64,000 nt of DNA from Myrica gale. Lineage: Eukaryota > Streptophyta > Magnoliopsida > Fagales > Myricaceae. This document shows positions 45,001 to 56,249 of this stretch, piece by piece (the first letter of the stretch is position 1; each line of letters begins with the position of its first letter). The notes beneath the pieces are model-generated. The model worked only from the letters and a program-made list of their open reading frames with translations. It had not been told where the DNA came from and did not search any database. The stretch spans positions 19,123,001-19,187,000 of the forward strand of contig OZ005618.1 of NCBI GenBank assembly GCA_963930655.1, given 5' to 3'. The translations under genes and the position numbers were made by a program.

Positions 45001-45657
45001 TATCACACTACGGACGGAGAACAATGCCGTAAAACTCAAAATAGTGGAGTAGTTGTTCCGGGGGATCATGATGGGAAAGATATTAATTTTTACGATGTGG
45101 TGAATGATATCTTTGCGTTGCGCTATTTACGAGGGAATGTTGTATACTTATTCAAGTGTGACTGATGGGATGTAGAAAAGTAGAATGTAGGTATATGCAC
45201 AGATTCACACTTTACAAGTGTGAACACATCCCGCAAATGGTATCAAAATGATCCATTCATACTTTGTAGTCAAGCTAATCAAGTGTTTTATTTACCTGAT
45301 ACTGACTTGGGTGGTCACTGGCGGGTGGTTCAAAAACTTGGTCATATGAACATTTATGATATTCCTGAAGTGGTACAGAGTGGTGACAAAGAAATTGAAG
45401 AGGCAATACCGAATGAAGCATATCAAGAAACTGAGTCTTTTCAGCTGTTTGTAGATTTTGGGGATTATGATTTGATCCCGTTGCATAGAAATGATGTTGA
45501 ACCCGAAACTGTAAATGCCTCAACCGAAGTAGAGGAAATGGTTGAAGAAGATGACTTTATAGATGATGAAAGCGACGAGGAAGAAGCCACCACCGATGAG
45601 GAAGAAGTCACCACCGATGAGGAAGAAAGTTTGTTCATTTCTACTGATGATGACTAG
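42050..45657 (+). pseudogene. TNP2 transposase of the CACTA element, with five stop codons
   Basis: Exons 42050-44613, 44702-44789 and 44884-45657 have GT-AG borders. The start was set at the ATG giving MDKCWMNETNRFGKKYLEGV, the transposase-associated domain, followed by IRCPCRRCMN (zinc-binding). The TNP2 core includes LPEGETLPKTYRETR, CVNDCILFWKEM, CPVCGESRW, IPGPRSPGNDIDV, AYGNLSGWSTKGKLACP and HNLDVMHIEKNICENILGTL. A DUF4218-like part ends ERFLGRLKRFARNKAHVEGS, then a DUF4216-like part reads SRKWYQNDPFILCSQANQVF. The C-terminus is acidic with TTDEEE repeats. In-frame stops lie at 42911-42913, 43127-43129, 44279-44281, 45163-45165 and 45181-45183; the frame is unbroken between them. It would cut and join the CACTA ends. 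As read, it cannot be made. Confidence 0.9.
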
Positions 45658-45706
45658 TCTGCCGATGGTACAAATTGATTGTGTTTAAATTTGTCAGGTT
45701 AGCATT

Positions 45707-47255
45707 ATGGCGATAGGTGGAAAACGTCACCGATCCGCTCTTACCATTTCATCAAGCAATGCAGAGTCTTCCCAACCTATGCAGTCGACACCAGGTACAA
45801 CTCCAAGGGTGTCTGGTGATACACCTTTGAGCAGTGCTCCTCTATCACAGAGTAGTGTGGCCTGTAAGTACTTTGTACTCTATACTATTTTTAAATAGAT
45901 TAATTTAGACTATGGATGAACATAGGTTTTAAGCTGGTAATTTATCTTGTATTATATTTGTAGCAACTACACCTGCCAAACGAAGACGTGGAAAGTCGAG
46001 AGGAGTAACTTTTGCTAAAGTGCGTGCGAGTGGTAAGATACCAGTCAGTATAGCCGATGGGCACCGCGGCACAGATGGTGATGAATCTAGTCATCTTGCG
46101 ACATTGATTGGAACACTTGTTCGAATGCATGCTCCATTTGGTATGCCGACCTGGGCAAAAGTTCCAAATTCTGTGAAAGAGTATATCAGAGAGCGCGTAT
46201 TGGTATGTATTTAATTGTTTAATTACATCAATCTCATATATATTACTAATTTCTTTTTATGTTTTTCTTTTTACAGGATGACTTCGACCTCAATTATGAT
46301 CGACAGGAAGATAGAGAAACTGTGAACTCTATAATGAATGCGGCTTTCAAAAATCACAAGGCGAAACTACATAAACATTTTAAGAAGTTTGGGAGTAAGG
46401 ATGAAGCTTTGCAACATCCTTATGTCGATACGTCTCAAGAAAACTGGATTGCATGTTGTGAGCTCTTCTCCCAACCTACTTATCAGGTAATTGTTTCATG
46501 AAAAGCAACAACATTTTTTTAATGATAAGCAAATTATGGAGGTTATTTCATTTGCAGGAGCGTAGTCGAATTAATACCAATAATAGATCGAAATTGAAGG
46601 TGCACCACACTGGAGGTTGTAGACCATTTGTTTGACATAGAAAGAAATTGGTAAGTGTATTAAATAATTATTACCACATTTTATTTTCATTGATTTAATA
46701 AATTTTTTTTAACTTATGAATTGTACAGCAAGACTTTGAGGGTGGAACACCAACAGCTGCAGATTTATACAGTAAGACGCATCATAAAAAAATGGCGAAG
46801 GATGAGTCTCTGATGCTACTAGAGAAAATTATGTAAGTAAATTTTGTCATATTATTTTCTAAAGTTAGTCTATTTAGATTAATACAATCCATAATTTAGT
46901 TTTATGATTGTAGGAGAAGATGGTTGAGATCCAATCCCAATCAACCATAGAGTCAGAAGCACCAAAAGATGTTGACGTTTTTACTCAAGTGCTTGGGAAA
47001 AAACCTGGCTATGTGAGAGGTTTAGGTCGCTCCGTTAAACCTATTATTGCTTCATCATCTACTATGTCCATACAAAGGGATCCCGAGCTTCTTTGTGAGT
47101 TAGAGGCAGCTAAAGCTACCATAGAAGAGTTGAAGTCAAGGCAGAGCGAGTATGATGACTTAAAAAACCAACAAGTAGAAATGCAGGAGGCGCAAAGGCA
47201 AATTCAAGAGCAACTTGAACTACTTAAGACACTATTTGCACAAAGAGGATCATAG
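45707..47255 (+). pseudogene. TNP1-like accessory transposase (PF03004) of the CACTA element
   Basis: Exons by splice signals: 45707-45863, 45964-46202, 46277-46486, 46558-46650, about 46729-46832, and from about 46914. The N-terminus is Ser/Thr-rich and then basic (AKRRRGKSRGVTFAKVRASG). Exon 3 reads DDFDLNYDRQEDRETVNSIM, and later ENWIACCELFSQPTYQ. Exon 4 reads RSRINTNNRSKLKVHHTGG. Exon 5 ends TAADLYSKTHHKK. These are hallmarks of the plant Ptta/En/Spm family. The last exon is a coiled coil (ELEAAKATIEELKSRQSEY). A TGA at 46633-46635 stands where RPFVRH is expected, so CGA to TGA is likely. At the exon 5 donor one G seems missing (ATGTAAGT for ATG-GTAAGT), which puts the last exon out of frame. 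The protein would bind subterminal motifs. Not functional as read. Confidence 0.8.
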
Positions 47256-47514
47256 GTAGGACTTCATTGGCAAATGATGAGTTTTTGAGACATTTTGTGT
47301 TATTTTGAAACAGTTTATTACATCTTAATTTATGTTAACTAGATACACTTATTTTACTTCATCTTGGATTTGTGTATTGAAGTATTTGTAATTTGAGAAT
47401 GATAAACATGTTGAAGAATGTATTACAAGTTTGTGTTGGTTGAGAGGTTGCTTAAATATTGGATTTGGTGTTTGTAAATTGAGAACATCAGGTTTATTGG
47501 GAGTTGCTGTAAAA

Positions 47515-48030
47515 AGATAACACGTTCGAACTGCATATCGAGCGGGTAATTAGTTCGAACACACACAACTAGTTCGAACATCATAGACTTTTAGCGGCCG
47601 GAAAATTTCATAACGAAAGAATAACGAACTATTGTTCGAACAGTCATGTCTCGTTCGAACTAGAATATTGTTCGAACGTGAAGTGGGTTCGAACGAAATT
47701 TGTGACGAATTACGAATTCATCGTTGCACATGTCCGTAACTACAACGATAATTGTCGTCGCAAAAACGTTTGTTCGAACGAAATGTCTCGTTCGAACATG
47801 AATCAGCGACGACATGTTCGTCACAAAAGGTTAATTGTGGTCACCTATCAGGGACAAAAATTTGCTTTAGCGACGAAATTTTCTACTTATCCGCGACGAA
47901 AATGTTGGTCGGGTCCACAATTCCGTCGAGGATAACTTTTTGCGACGGCGTTTCAGCGACGACTTTGCGACGAAACAGGTACTTTCAGCGACAAAAAATT
48001 TCGCCACTGAAAGTAAAAAATGTTGTAGTG
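47515..48030. repeat. Right subterminal region of the CACTA element
   Basis: About ten GTTCGAAC-type sites at 47520-47800, then GCGACGAA/TTCGTCGC repeats at 47850-48010 leading into the TIR ending TGTAGTG. It mirrors the left end. Open frames here on both strands are repeat artefacts. Confidence 0.75.
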
Positions 48031-48033
48031 CAT

Positions 48034-49663
48034 ATCTTGTTTTTTTTTTTTGCATATTCTCTGTCCTGCTAGTTTTAATTCAAAATTATTTGTTTACTTT
48101 TTATAGATAGATAAAATTATTTGTTTACTTGATGGGCTAATAACGGTTGGGTCATAAGGCCTTGCATTCAACTTGGTAGTCCATTTATCATCATATATTT
48201 TAACAACAAATGAACAAAGTGTGAAGGAATACAGTCATTATATATCATTATATATATATATAAGTCTTGAACCCGTTGATCACGGAACTGGGATCTCAGA
48301 ACCCTTCAAATTACTACACCGACGGTGGCACCCACAAAAGGTGGAAATCCAATAATTCAAGCACAGAAACATGTAACAGAGCCTCCCTAATTCTCCATCA
48401 ATCTTTGATTATTATCCTTCCTAATTTACCGTCCGAGTTAAATGGTGTAATTCAGAAATATATAGCACTTACCTTATTAATTATGAGCTAACTATATGAG
48501 CCCTACAATATTAAATACATATAACTATCTCTTTCTAAATTGGAGAAGCATCAAATTTGAGAGGATCTCTTGAGATTCCTCTCAAGATTCCAGATTAAAA
48601 GCCAAACATTGAACTTTTGTACTTATACAAGAGTACTATTTTCATTATACAAAAATAATGGTGGATTATATCTTATATTAAAGCATAATTTGGACTAGAA
48701 TTCTCTGCAATTGTTATACTTGAATTGTATGAGATAATTATGAGAGAGACAACACGACAAGTATTAAATGCACATTAAAAAGTTCATGCATGAGACCTAC
48801 ACTACCCAAAGCTTAATTATTACATACCACATTATAAAATATATGACCCACACATTTTATGTTTATGGTATAATTTCAAGTAAGAATTGCAAAGGATTTT
48901 GGTCTAGGTATAAATTTATGTACAATATCTAAAACAAATCAAACTAAAAATAACAAAGCATAGTATTAGATCGATCAAGATTATTGTGGTTCCATCTCTT
49001 TAAGTGTAGAAGGCTTAATATATAGCCAAGTCCAAGTCAATTATCCCAACTCCTAGTTAATGATCATTCATGAGTGAAACAAAGTTTTTTCCAACCTTTG
49101 GTAGTTAAAAGACTATTTTATCTCTGCAGGCAATGATTACAAATTTAGACTAAGTGACAATGTGCACTGTGCAGGGACAGTTTTGGATTAAATTTCAAAG
49201 GAGAAATAGTTAAGTAATAAAGTCTAAAAGTGAAAAAAAATATATTCCAATTTGCAATCCTCCTGTTTGACATTTTAGACCTCGTTCGGTAGTCACCCAT
49301 TAGAATCCCAACTGCTCAAAACCGTCGTACACGTGAGATAGAAGAGAGACTCAGGTCCTGGTCAATTGGGCAGCCCGGCCGGGATGTCTTTGATCTAATA
49401 CCAAATTCTATATTAGTTTGTTGTGGATTGTCATCGAACCCCATTATAAGTTTTTGACAATGGTACATATCTCATGATGTTCATTAATTTGTCCTCAGCT
49501 ACGATTGACCCATTCCTATGATGTTTGAAAAAGAATGTACTAGGCATATATGCTTAGCTTTTCACCTTGAAACAGAGAGAGTAATCATGGGATTTTTGAA
49601 AAAGAATGTACTGGGCATGTAATTATAAATTATATTTGGAAGTAATCCCCGCCAGACTAGACT
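48034..49663. other. Intergenic DNA, nothing recognised
   Basis: AT-rich with a short TA run at 48247-48261. No exon chain, RNA gene or terminal repeat was identified. Confidence 0.45.
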
Positions 49664-49825
49664 ACGGTGGTGTTTGCAAACCAAATTTTTGAGATGAGAG
49701 TTGGTAAGAAATTGAAGAGAGAGATGATTTGATGGATGAGAGGGATTATTTTATAATTATTTTATTTAAACAAAATTGGAGACGCAAACATGACATCTAA
49801 ATAGTTTGCGTCTCCAATTTAATGT
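49664..49825. mobile_element. MITE relative with a flanking hairpin
   Basis: Starts ACGGTGGTGTTTGCAAACC and runs through GAGAGATGATTTGATGG to AAAATTGGAGACGCAAAC. The last part is mirrored directly downstream as GTTTGCGTCTCCAATTT (49805-49821), giving a 17-bp hairpin with a loop of about 17 bases. Related to the family at 34246. Confidence 0.5.
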
Positions 49826-50574
49826 TAGTTCAAATATGTGGAGAATCAGGAGAGAGTTAAACAGACACAACGTGTGGGCTCTACGACATTTAATGTTATC
49901 TATCTGTATTGATTATTGGGCAATATGAGTTTTGCATCATTCAATATATATTGTACTGACTTAATTTCTCTCTCTCAATTGGATGGTCCAATAGGAATTG
50001 CAAATTGGAGAGGATCTTAATCCTATATAGAGTTGGGAATAAAATGTTGAAATCTAAACTTATAATCAATATTATTAATGAATGAATTTGGAAAACAAAA
50101 ATAAAAAATACAGATCTTGTCCACCACTTAATTCTATTAAAAACGCTAGGTCGACATTGGATGATGAAGATACCCTCTTTCTCCAGGTAGGTAGTTCACT
50201 TGACCATCTACTATTCCGAGTGCAATCAATTTGAAAAAGAGGAAGTGCTCCATTAATATGTAGGTGCCTTTTGGCCGGGTCCAAGTATATGGTGGGACGT
50301 TAGAATCACAACCATTGACGGATTATATAGTACTAGACAGTTCTGGGAGGACTTGACGAAGAACGAGGATATATTGAAGTCAAGTAAATGGTGATAGATC
50401 AAGGTAGTACGCCGGAGTGATTTATATACGTAACTTTGATCTGTAAAAGCTTTTCTGAGTTAATCTCCAAAGGGTAAACCAGCTCCCCTATTTTTGTCAA
50501 TATCAGCTGCTGCTTCTTTATACGGCTACTATCTTATGTTGTGTTCGTAATGTCCAATTGTCACGATATTTATT

Positions 50575-50756
50575 TGTAACGACCTAAGGACAAGCACTAG
50601 TCATATTTGTGCTTTAACTTTAAAAATATTAGTCAAGGTTACTCTCGAAGCTCCTTGAATCATTATAAAACTCAGTTTAACCTAGTAATGTCTCAATGCA
50701 GGACTTGACCATCTTTAATTCATTTCTCTTCACTCACTTCAAATGAGATTCTGAGT
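50575..50756. repeat. Diverged copy of the solo-LTR family
   Basis: Starts TGTAACGACCTAAGGACAAG and ends GAGATTCTGAGTATCACA, colinear with 499-696 through AGTCAAGGTTACTCT and AGGACTTGACC. The flanking 5 bases do not match, so the target duplication is lost or the copy is truncated. Confidence 0.6.
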
Positions 50757-50804
50757 ATCACACAGTTTCCATAGAATTCCTTTATTGGTGGACTAGCGTT
50801 TTTA

Positions 50805-51000
50805 GGTGGTGTTTAAGTGATTTTAGGCGTGATTAAAAAAAATTACAAGACAATATATTTCTCTCCTATCAAATTATTAATTTTCATTATAATATTCATT
50901 CAAATATTCTCTCTCTTCACATTTATACTAACTCCTATAAAATATCTTAACTTTTTCACCAACTCTCATACCCCAAAATGTTAACAATCAAACACCGTAA
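50805..51000. mobile_element. Inverted copy of the 34246-type MITE family
   Basis: Starts GGTGGTGTTTAAGTGATTTT and ends GTTAACAATCAAACACCGT, with the interior TCTCCTATCAAATTATTAAT complementary to the copy at 34720-34930. Non-coding. Confidence 0.55.
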
Positions 51001-54000
51001 TATATCCTTAGCCCATATATTATCTCAAATGGTGTTTGATCATAAAATGTTTAGGGCCAAGTATCCATAGAAGCCTTATATACTAAAAGAATGAATTTAT
51101 ACAATATCTATAAGCGATATCTCGAACTCCCAAATTCATCACATTTACCCTTCAAATAATTACCAAAATTCATTAATGTTCGACCTTAAGTAAAATTCAA
51201 TCATCAAAGTCATGCATGTTGTATGTGTTATAAATATAAATGGTTCATGAGGCGCGAATTTGATAATCGAATCTTATTTGGTAGTGCATATTGATAAATT
51301 TTAGTGATTTAATAATTTAGTATAACAAATTTACTAGTTCGGACTCTGGGAATCACACTTATCTCATATTTCAGAATGTAAAATGAACTTTTCCCTAGAA
51401 TTATCGCAGAAGATTATTTGACTTGACTTGTACGAGCCCTCGTAGTCATCAAAATCCACTCATAAAAGAATTGAGGAGTCCGGATATGAAATTAAAAATA
51501 CTTTCATTAGTTGATTTAACCTCATATTTTGAAAATATATAACACTGTAGCCTTGATTGGTTATGTTGACGTAAAAGGGAGGAAACAAGAATAAAAAATG
51601 TTGACGTAAAAGGGAGGAAACAAGAATAAAAAGAATATTAATGATTCAGTGGCTAGGATCGTCTCGAGTCTCCGCCGGTCAACTGTGACCATGTAGAATG
51701 ATGGGCATCCTCCTATATCGAAACATGTAGTAATGATTTCCGAACGGAATTTTGGTAGTCAAATCAACTTAATCTGACGAACACCGACGAAAATGAATTC
51801 CAAAACTACGGCCAAACAGCCAAAATACAAAAAATTAGAATGAAATTAATCAGTGACTTAAATTATAAAAGTCTGGGCTATGAGCAGTCAAAATTAGGCC
51901 AGATCAGTTCATCTATAAAAACATGAAAATTCTTCAAAACCAACATAAAGAAGGGGACGTTATTTGAATTAATAAATGTTTTTCGTTTTCCTCAAATTTC
52001 AATATAGGAATTGAAAACTAAACAAGTTGAGGTGTCCCGTGGGAGTAAAACTTCGAAGATATAGAACCCTCTCATGTAGTTTTATATACGCAGAATTGGT
52101 TTCTCAATTACTCACTCAAGCTCGCTCTAGAAGGGAAAAAATAAAATAAAACTTTTTTTCTAGAAAAAAATTCAGAATGCAACATTTAGGTTTTAGATTT
52201 CAAAATGGAAACCCTCATGCTTTAACAGTAAAGGGATTAGTTAAGGTTCTCTTGAAACTTCTTAGATTATTATAAAATTCATTAATTCAACTTAATTGTA
52301 GGATCTTAATGTGAGACTTGACGATTATATAACTCATCTCTTATTCATTCTCTTCTCTCATTTCACGTGGGATTCAAAGTATCGCACCACACATGTCCAA
52401 AGGTTTTACGTATGTACATTCCTCAGCCAATCGCAATGGGCTCCCCACCTACTCCTAGGTTTTTTCTGGGCAGGGCACTGTTAATTAAACATTGCTTCTA
52501 AAAAATGATAAGAATGTCATCATAGTTAATGAGTCTTAATTTTTAGTTAATTATGTTTGCATTTTATGTTAATGATCTTAAAACATTTAATTTACTCCCT
52601 AAATTGTTGATTTTTTTTTGGATGCTTCCATCGTCCACAATCAGAACCTTTCCTACCCTATCTAGCTAGAAAATGAAAAAAGAAAAGGAAAGAAAAGGTG
52701 AACAATTCCTAAACAAAAGCTGTATATATCTAATCAAGTCCTAATCTGCCTAAGACGTACTAGTCTATTATAAGGTACCTAACGCTATGGAATTTTCTTC
52801 ATGTATTAATTCAAAAAGTAATTTTGTCTCCTAGAAACAGGAAAACAAAAAGTAATTTTGTCACGGGCGATAATTTCACAACTTTGGCCTTGGAAAAGAG
52901 GCCCTGATTATAAAAGACAGGCCTCGACAATGAATTTTTGTCTAAAATCTTCTTCATTAGTTGAGACTATATGCTTAATTAAGAGGTGATATAATTTATT
53001 AGATGTGACATTAATTAATTTTTAAATTTTGGCAGATCACCTCGAATATTTCGTATAGTAATTAATCATCTTTTGATTCACTGAATCTTTCTAAGTTAAC
53101 GTCTAATATATGTCTTTATTTCTCCAATATTTCGTTAGATGTCTACATTAACGGTTTAATTTACCTTTTATATATCATAATGGACTTGATATATACATTG
53201 TTTTGGGCGAAAAAAACATACTCGCGCAATCACCGGTCCAACACAAGTTTACTTGAGCTTCTTCTATTGCGGTATAGCTAACTCAACAGGATCATTACAA
53301 CTAAGCCCTTCTTGATTGATGTTGAAATGATGTCTCCAACTATGGAAGGTGACACTTTTGTTTGAGTGGCATTGAATTAGGCTCTTGTTAATCTTTTTAT
53401 TTTTGGGTATCGAGAAAAACCCTATGTTCAAGGCTTTATGGGAGTAGGACCGAGCTAGGTGACATGCGGAAAAATCTCCGATATTTGAAATTGTCTCACA
53501 CCTCAAGCATCAGGTAAGTCAAGGGATTCAAATCTTAGCCGACAACGTCGAGAACATACCCACTTGTTAGTCGAGGTGGCCTCTAAAGATTACTCTAGTA
53601 GAGCTTAAAGTAAACACAGATTTCTTATTAGAGTTATTAGAGTTCCAGATTACTAAAATAATGTGGGCTATTGTAATAAAAAACTTATAAATAAAGTATG
53701 TTTGTAATCACATCCTTACATTAATAAAGACACAAATATGTCTAATTGGGTTTTCCCATAGTAAAAGTAGGTCTATGGACTGAATTACTTAAATCTTGTG
53801 TCTTACTTATCTCTCTCCTCTCTCTTTTAGTCTAAATTTCGTGTCTCACTTTTTTCTTTTCTCTATCTCTTTTAGTCTAAATTATTTTTTCTCTTTTATT
53901 TTATTTTTAACGCTTGTGATGGAATATAATAATTGGTCAGAGAACTTACAAAATAAATTGAGTGAACCACAGAAAATATTTTTATTTGTAAGAGAACATA

Positions 54001-54535
54001 TGACTCCTCAATGGGGATAGGAATGCGTGGGTCGTGAGTTAAGGTGAACATGAAGAACATGACCAAAATGTGTCTCGTAATTGGTCAAGGGATTGAAGTT
54101 TAGCTGGGTTTTCTGTTTGGTCTTCTCCCACTACCTCCTTTTTCTCTGCAATCATAAGGAAGGACTTAAGGCTTAATGCATTTCTCGATCGAGTACAGCT
54201 AATTATCTGGCCGGATTACTTCTTCTTTTTTTTTTGGTTTTTTTTCTCAAAATTTCTCCTTGATTTTTTTTTTTCAATTTTAGAGACAAAAAGTCTAAGG
54301 GAGATATCAGGTGTTGGGCCCTCCACTTGGACACGATCATAGGACGTAGCACCTTAATTATCTGTTAAGGATCAGTCAGGAGAGGCCTGAAAGGCCATAC
54401 AAGGATCCACAAGAATAGGTTCTTTCGAGATAAGCCGAGTCATAACTTATTCTCAAATCTCAACCTTGATAGATTCCAATATTTACCTCAAATATAAATC
54501 TAATAAAATCAATAGTAAACTCTAGATAATTCCCT
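51001..54535. other. Gene-poor DNA with small repeats
   Basis: No gene is supported. A perfect tandem pair of 35 bp lies at 51564-51598 and 51599-51633 (TGTTGACGTAAAAGGGAGGA start). A third, weaker relative of the solo-LTR family lies at 52215-52385 (TAGTTAAGGTTCTCTTGAAA to AGTATCGCACCAC). Pyrimidine-rich tracts occur near 53800-53910 and 54220-54270. Confidence 0.45.
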
Positions 54536-54562
54536 TATATATATATATATATATATATATAT
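54536..54562. repeat. AT dinucleotide microsatellite
   Basis: Thirteen AT units in a row. Confidence 0.9.
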
Positions 54563-54992
54563 CTAGACTTCTGTCGAGCATTGTTTTTAATTACAATAAT
54601 TGACATCTTACTATGTTAGTGTTTATCATCACAATTATAAGAACATAATTATGTTAATTTACCACTTCCTATTTATCATATTAAGTCTTTTTTTATTAAA
54701 AATTACAAATGCTGGAATATATGACTAGATTTCAACCATCAAAATTGAACATAACAGAAAATATTTATGAAGCCACTTATCTCAAAAGACTAATAAGTAA
54801 AAGATAAACTTTATTATTAATTTGAATTATCTTCTTTATATAAATTTATTAAGGCACGAGCATATCAACTTCGTGTGTCTCAAGTCTCAACTTAGAATTT
54901 TATATTCTTAATATAATTTTCAATTTTAATAGGCAACTACATCTTCCTGAAAATTTTAAGTGAAAAATATATTTTTGGCCCACTAATTAGAA

Positions 54993-55495
54993 AGGGGTAT
55001 TGACACTTTGCACCCCATATTATCGATTTAGTGACATTTTGCCCCCAAACTACCATCTACTTACAGGTTTCACCCTTCAGTCATTTTGGACAGAAAGGTG
55101 TGTGCATGGCACGTACTTGACTCATGGTGACATTTGATGCACCTTTTACCCCTTGAGAAGATTAATAAAGAGGCTGCAGGAAGAATAAAGAGCAAAATGA
55201 GAATTTTCAAAAGGTTTCTAACATGTTATGTTCACTTGTAACACAAGGGATAAAATGGTTGTGAAATGTCATCAAATTGGTAATATGGAGTGCAAAATGT
55301 CAGTATCATAATAGTTACGTACGGGCGAAAAAAGGGGCATAAAATGTCACCATTGGTCAAGTGCGTATCATGTGCCCGCCTCTTTGTCCAAAATAATGAA
55401 AATCCTGACATCGGGGTGCAATCTATAAGTAGGTGATAGTTGGGGGCGAAATGTTAGCAAATTAATAATATGGGGTGCAAAGTATCAATACCTTT
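54993..55495. mobile_element. Fold-back MITE
   Basis: The left arm GGGGTATTGACACTTTGCAC is mirrored by GTGCAAAGTATCAATACC at the right, and the arms continue inward (CATATTATCGATTTAGTGAC against TTAGCAAATTAATAATATG; CCCCCAAACTACCATCTACTT against AAGTAGGTGATAGTTGGGGG). The layout and wording (CACTTTGCACCCC) resemble the element at 2221-2688, so they may be distant relatives. No clear 9-bp duplication. Confidence 0.65.
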
Positions 55496-56249
55496 ATAGT
55501 CGGTTAATGAAAAATATATTTTTTTCAAATTTTAATTTTCATCTCTCTCTTCAAATTTTATTAGTAGGAAGCGATGGACTAGATGTTAAATGAATTTTCT
55601 TGAACCTTTTTAATTTTTTAATCTAATAATGTGAAAAATGTACAGTTCTCGTAGCACTCGAGCATGCATTACTAGCAAAGCTTCAAATGAAATCCTTGAG
55701 CATATATCCACAAGTATGAAAGGTTGAAAAGAGTAAGGCAGGATGTTTGACAAACCAGATCAAAAAGGAGAGGAAGACGACGAACGTTGAGGTGGAAAAT
55801 CATCAGCCACGCTAATTATATACAGAAAGGAAATTAAGGGTACGTTGAGAAAAAAAGAGAGAAGGGGCGGAGACGCGTTTGATGATCTCCTGAAGATCCG
55901 GTAAGGAGATCATCTTGTCGGGGAGTTTTCCGAGAACGTACAAAAGTGCCTCCACGAGGGACAGAGAGTTTTGCATGATTTCTGCAATTGGGGTCGCTTT
56001 TTGTTGTTTTGTCCAAAGATTAGACGCTTACTTCACGGACACTTATAATGTGGGGTACTTAATTCACCTTTTGTTGATCAGATCAGGATCATTGATAAAT
56101 CATTTTCGCTCTCTCCGCCTCTAGTGATTAACCTCCTAACTTTTACACGGTTTCTCTCTGCTAAAGATTTAAATAAATTGAAATGTTGAGTATGAGACCT
56201 ACTCCGAAATTTCAATTAAACATTATATGTGTTTGGACTTAATTACAAT
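55496..56249. other. Intergenic DNA, nothing recognised
   Basis: AT-rich at first, with a slightly GC-richer part at 55830-56020. Open frames of 60 to 69 codons on opposite strands overlap each other there and show no family features. Confidence 0.4.

Larger units (their letters stand above)
36855..48030 (+). mobile_element. Full-length CACTA (En/Spm) element, formerly autonomous
   Basis: The 11,176-bp element starts CACTACACTAGATTAG and ends AAAAAATGTTGTAGTG, with perfect 3-bp duplications CAT at 36852-36854 and 48031-48033. Near both ends lie TTAGCGACGAA / TCGTCGCTGAAAG repeats and many copies of GTTCGAAC. It encodes, all on the plus strand, a 'putative plant transposon protein' (39115-40178), TNP2 (42050-45657) and a TNP1-like protein (45707-47255). 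All three are interrupted by stops or single-base changes, but frames are otherwise intact over long stretches, so the element seems to have died recently. It is a different family from the elements at 2858 and 7531 (other terminal and subterminal motifs). Confidence 0.92.

Noticed and set aside
53520..53620. Box-B-like GGATTCAAATC suggesting a tRNA gene
   Set aside because: No A box, acceptor stem or anticodon arm could be assembled around it.
54600..54990. Possible extension of the MITE at 54993 further left
   Set aside because: I could not find matching sequence beyond 55495 on the right side to support longer inverted repeats.
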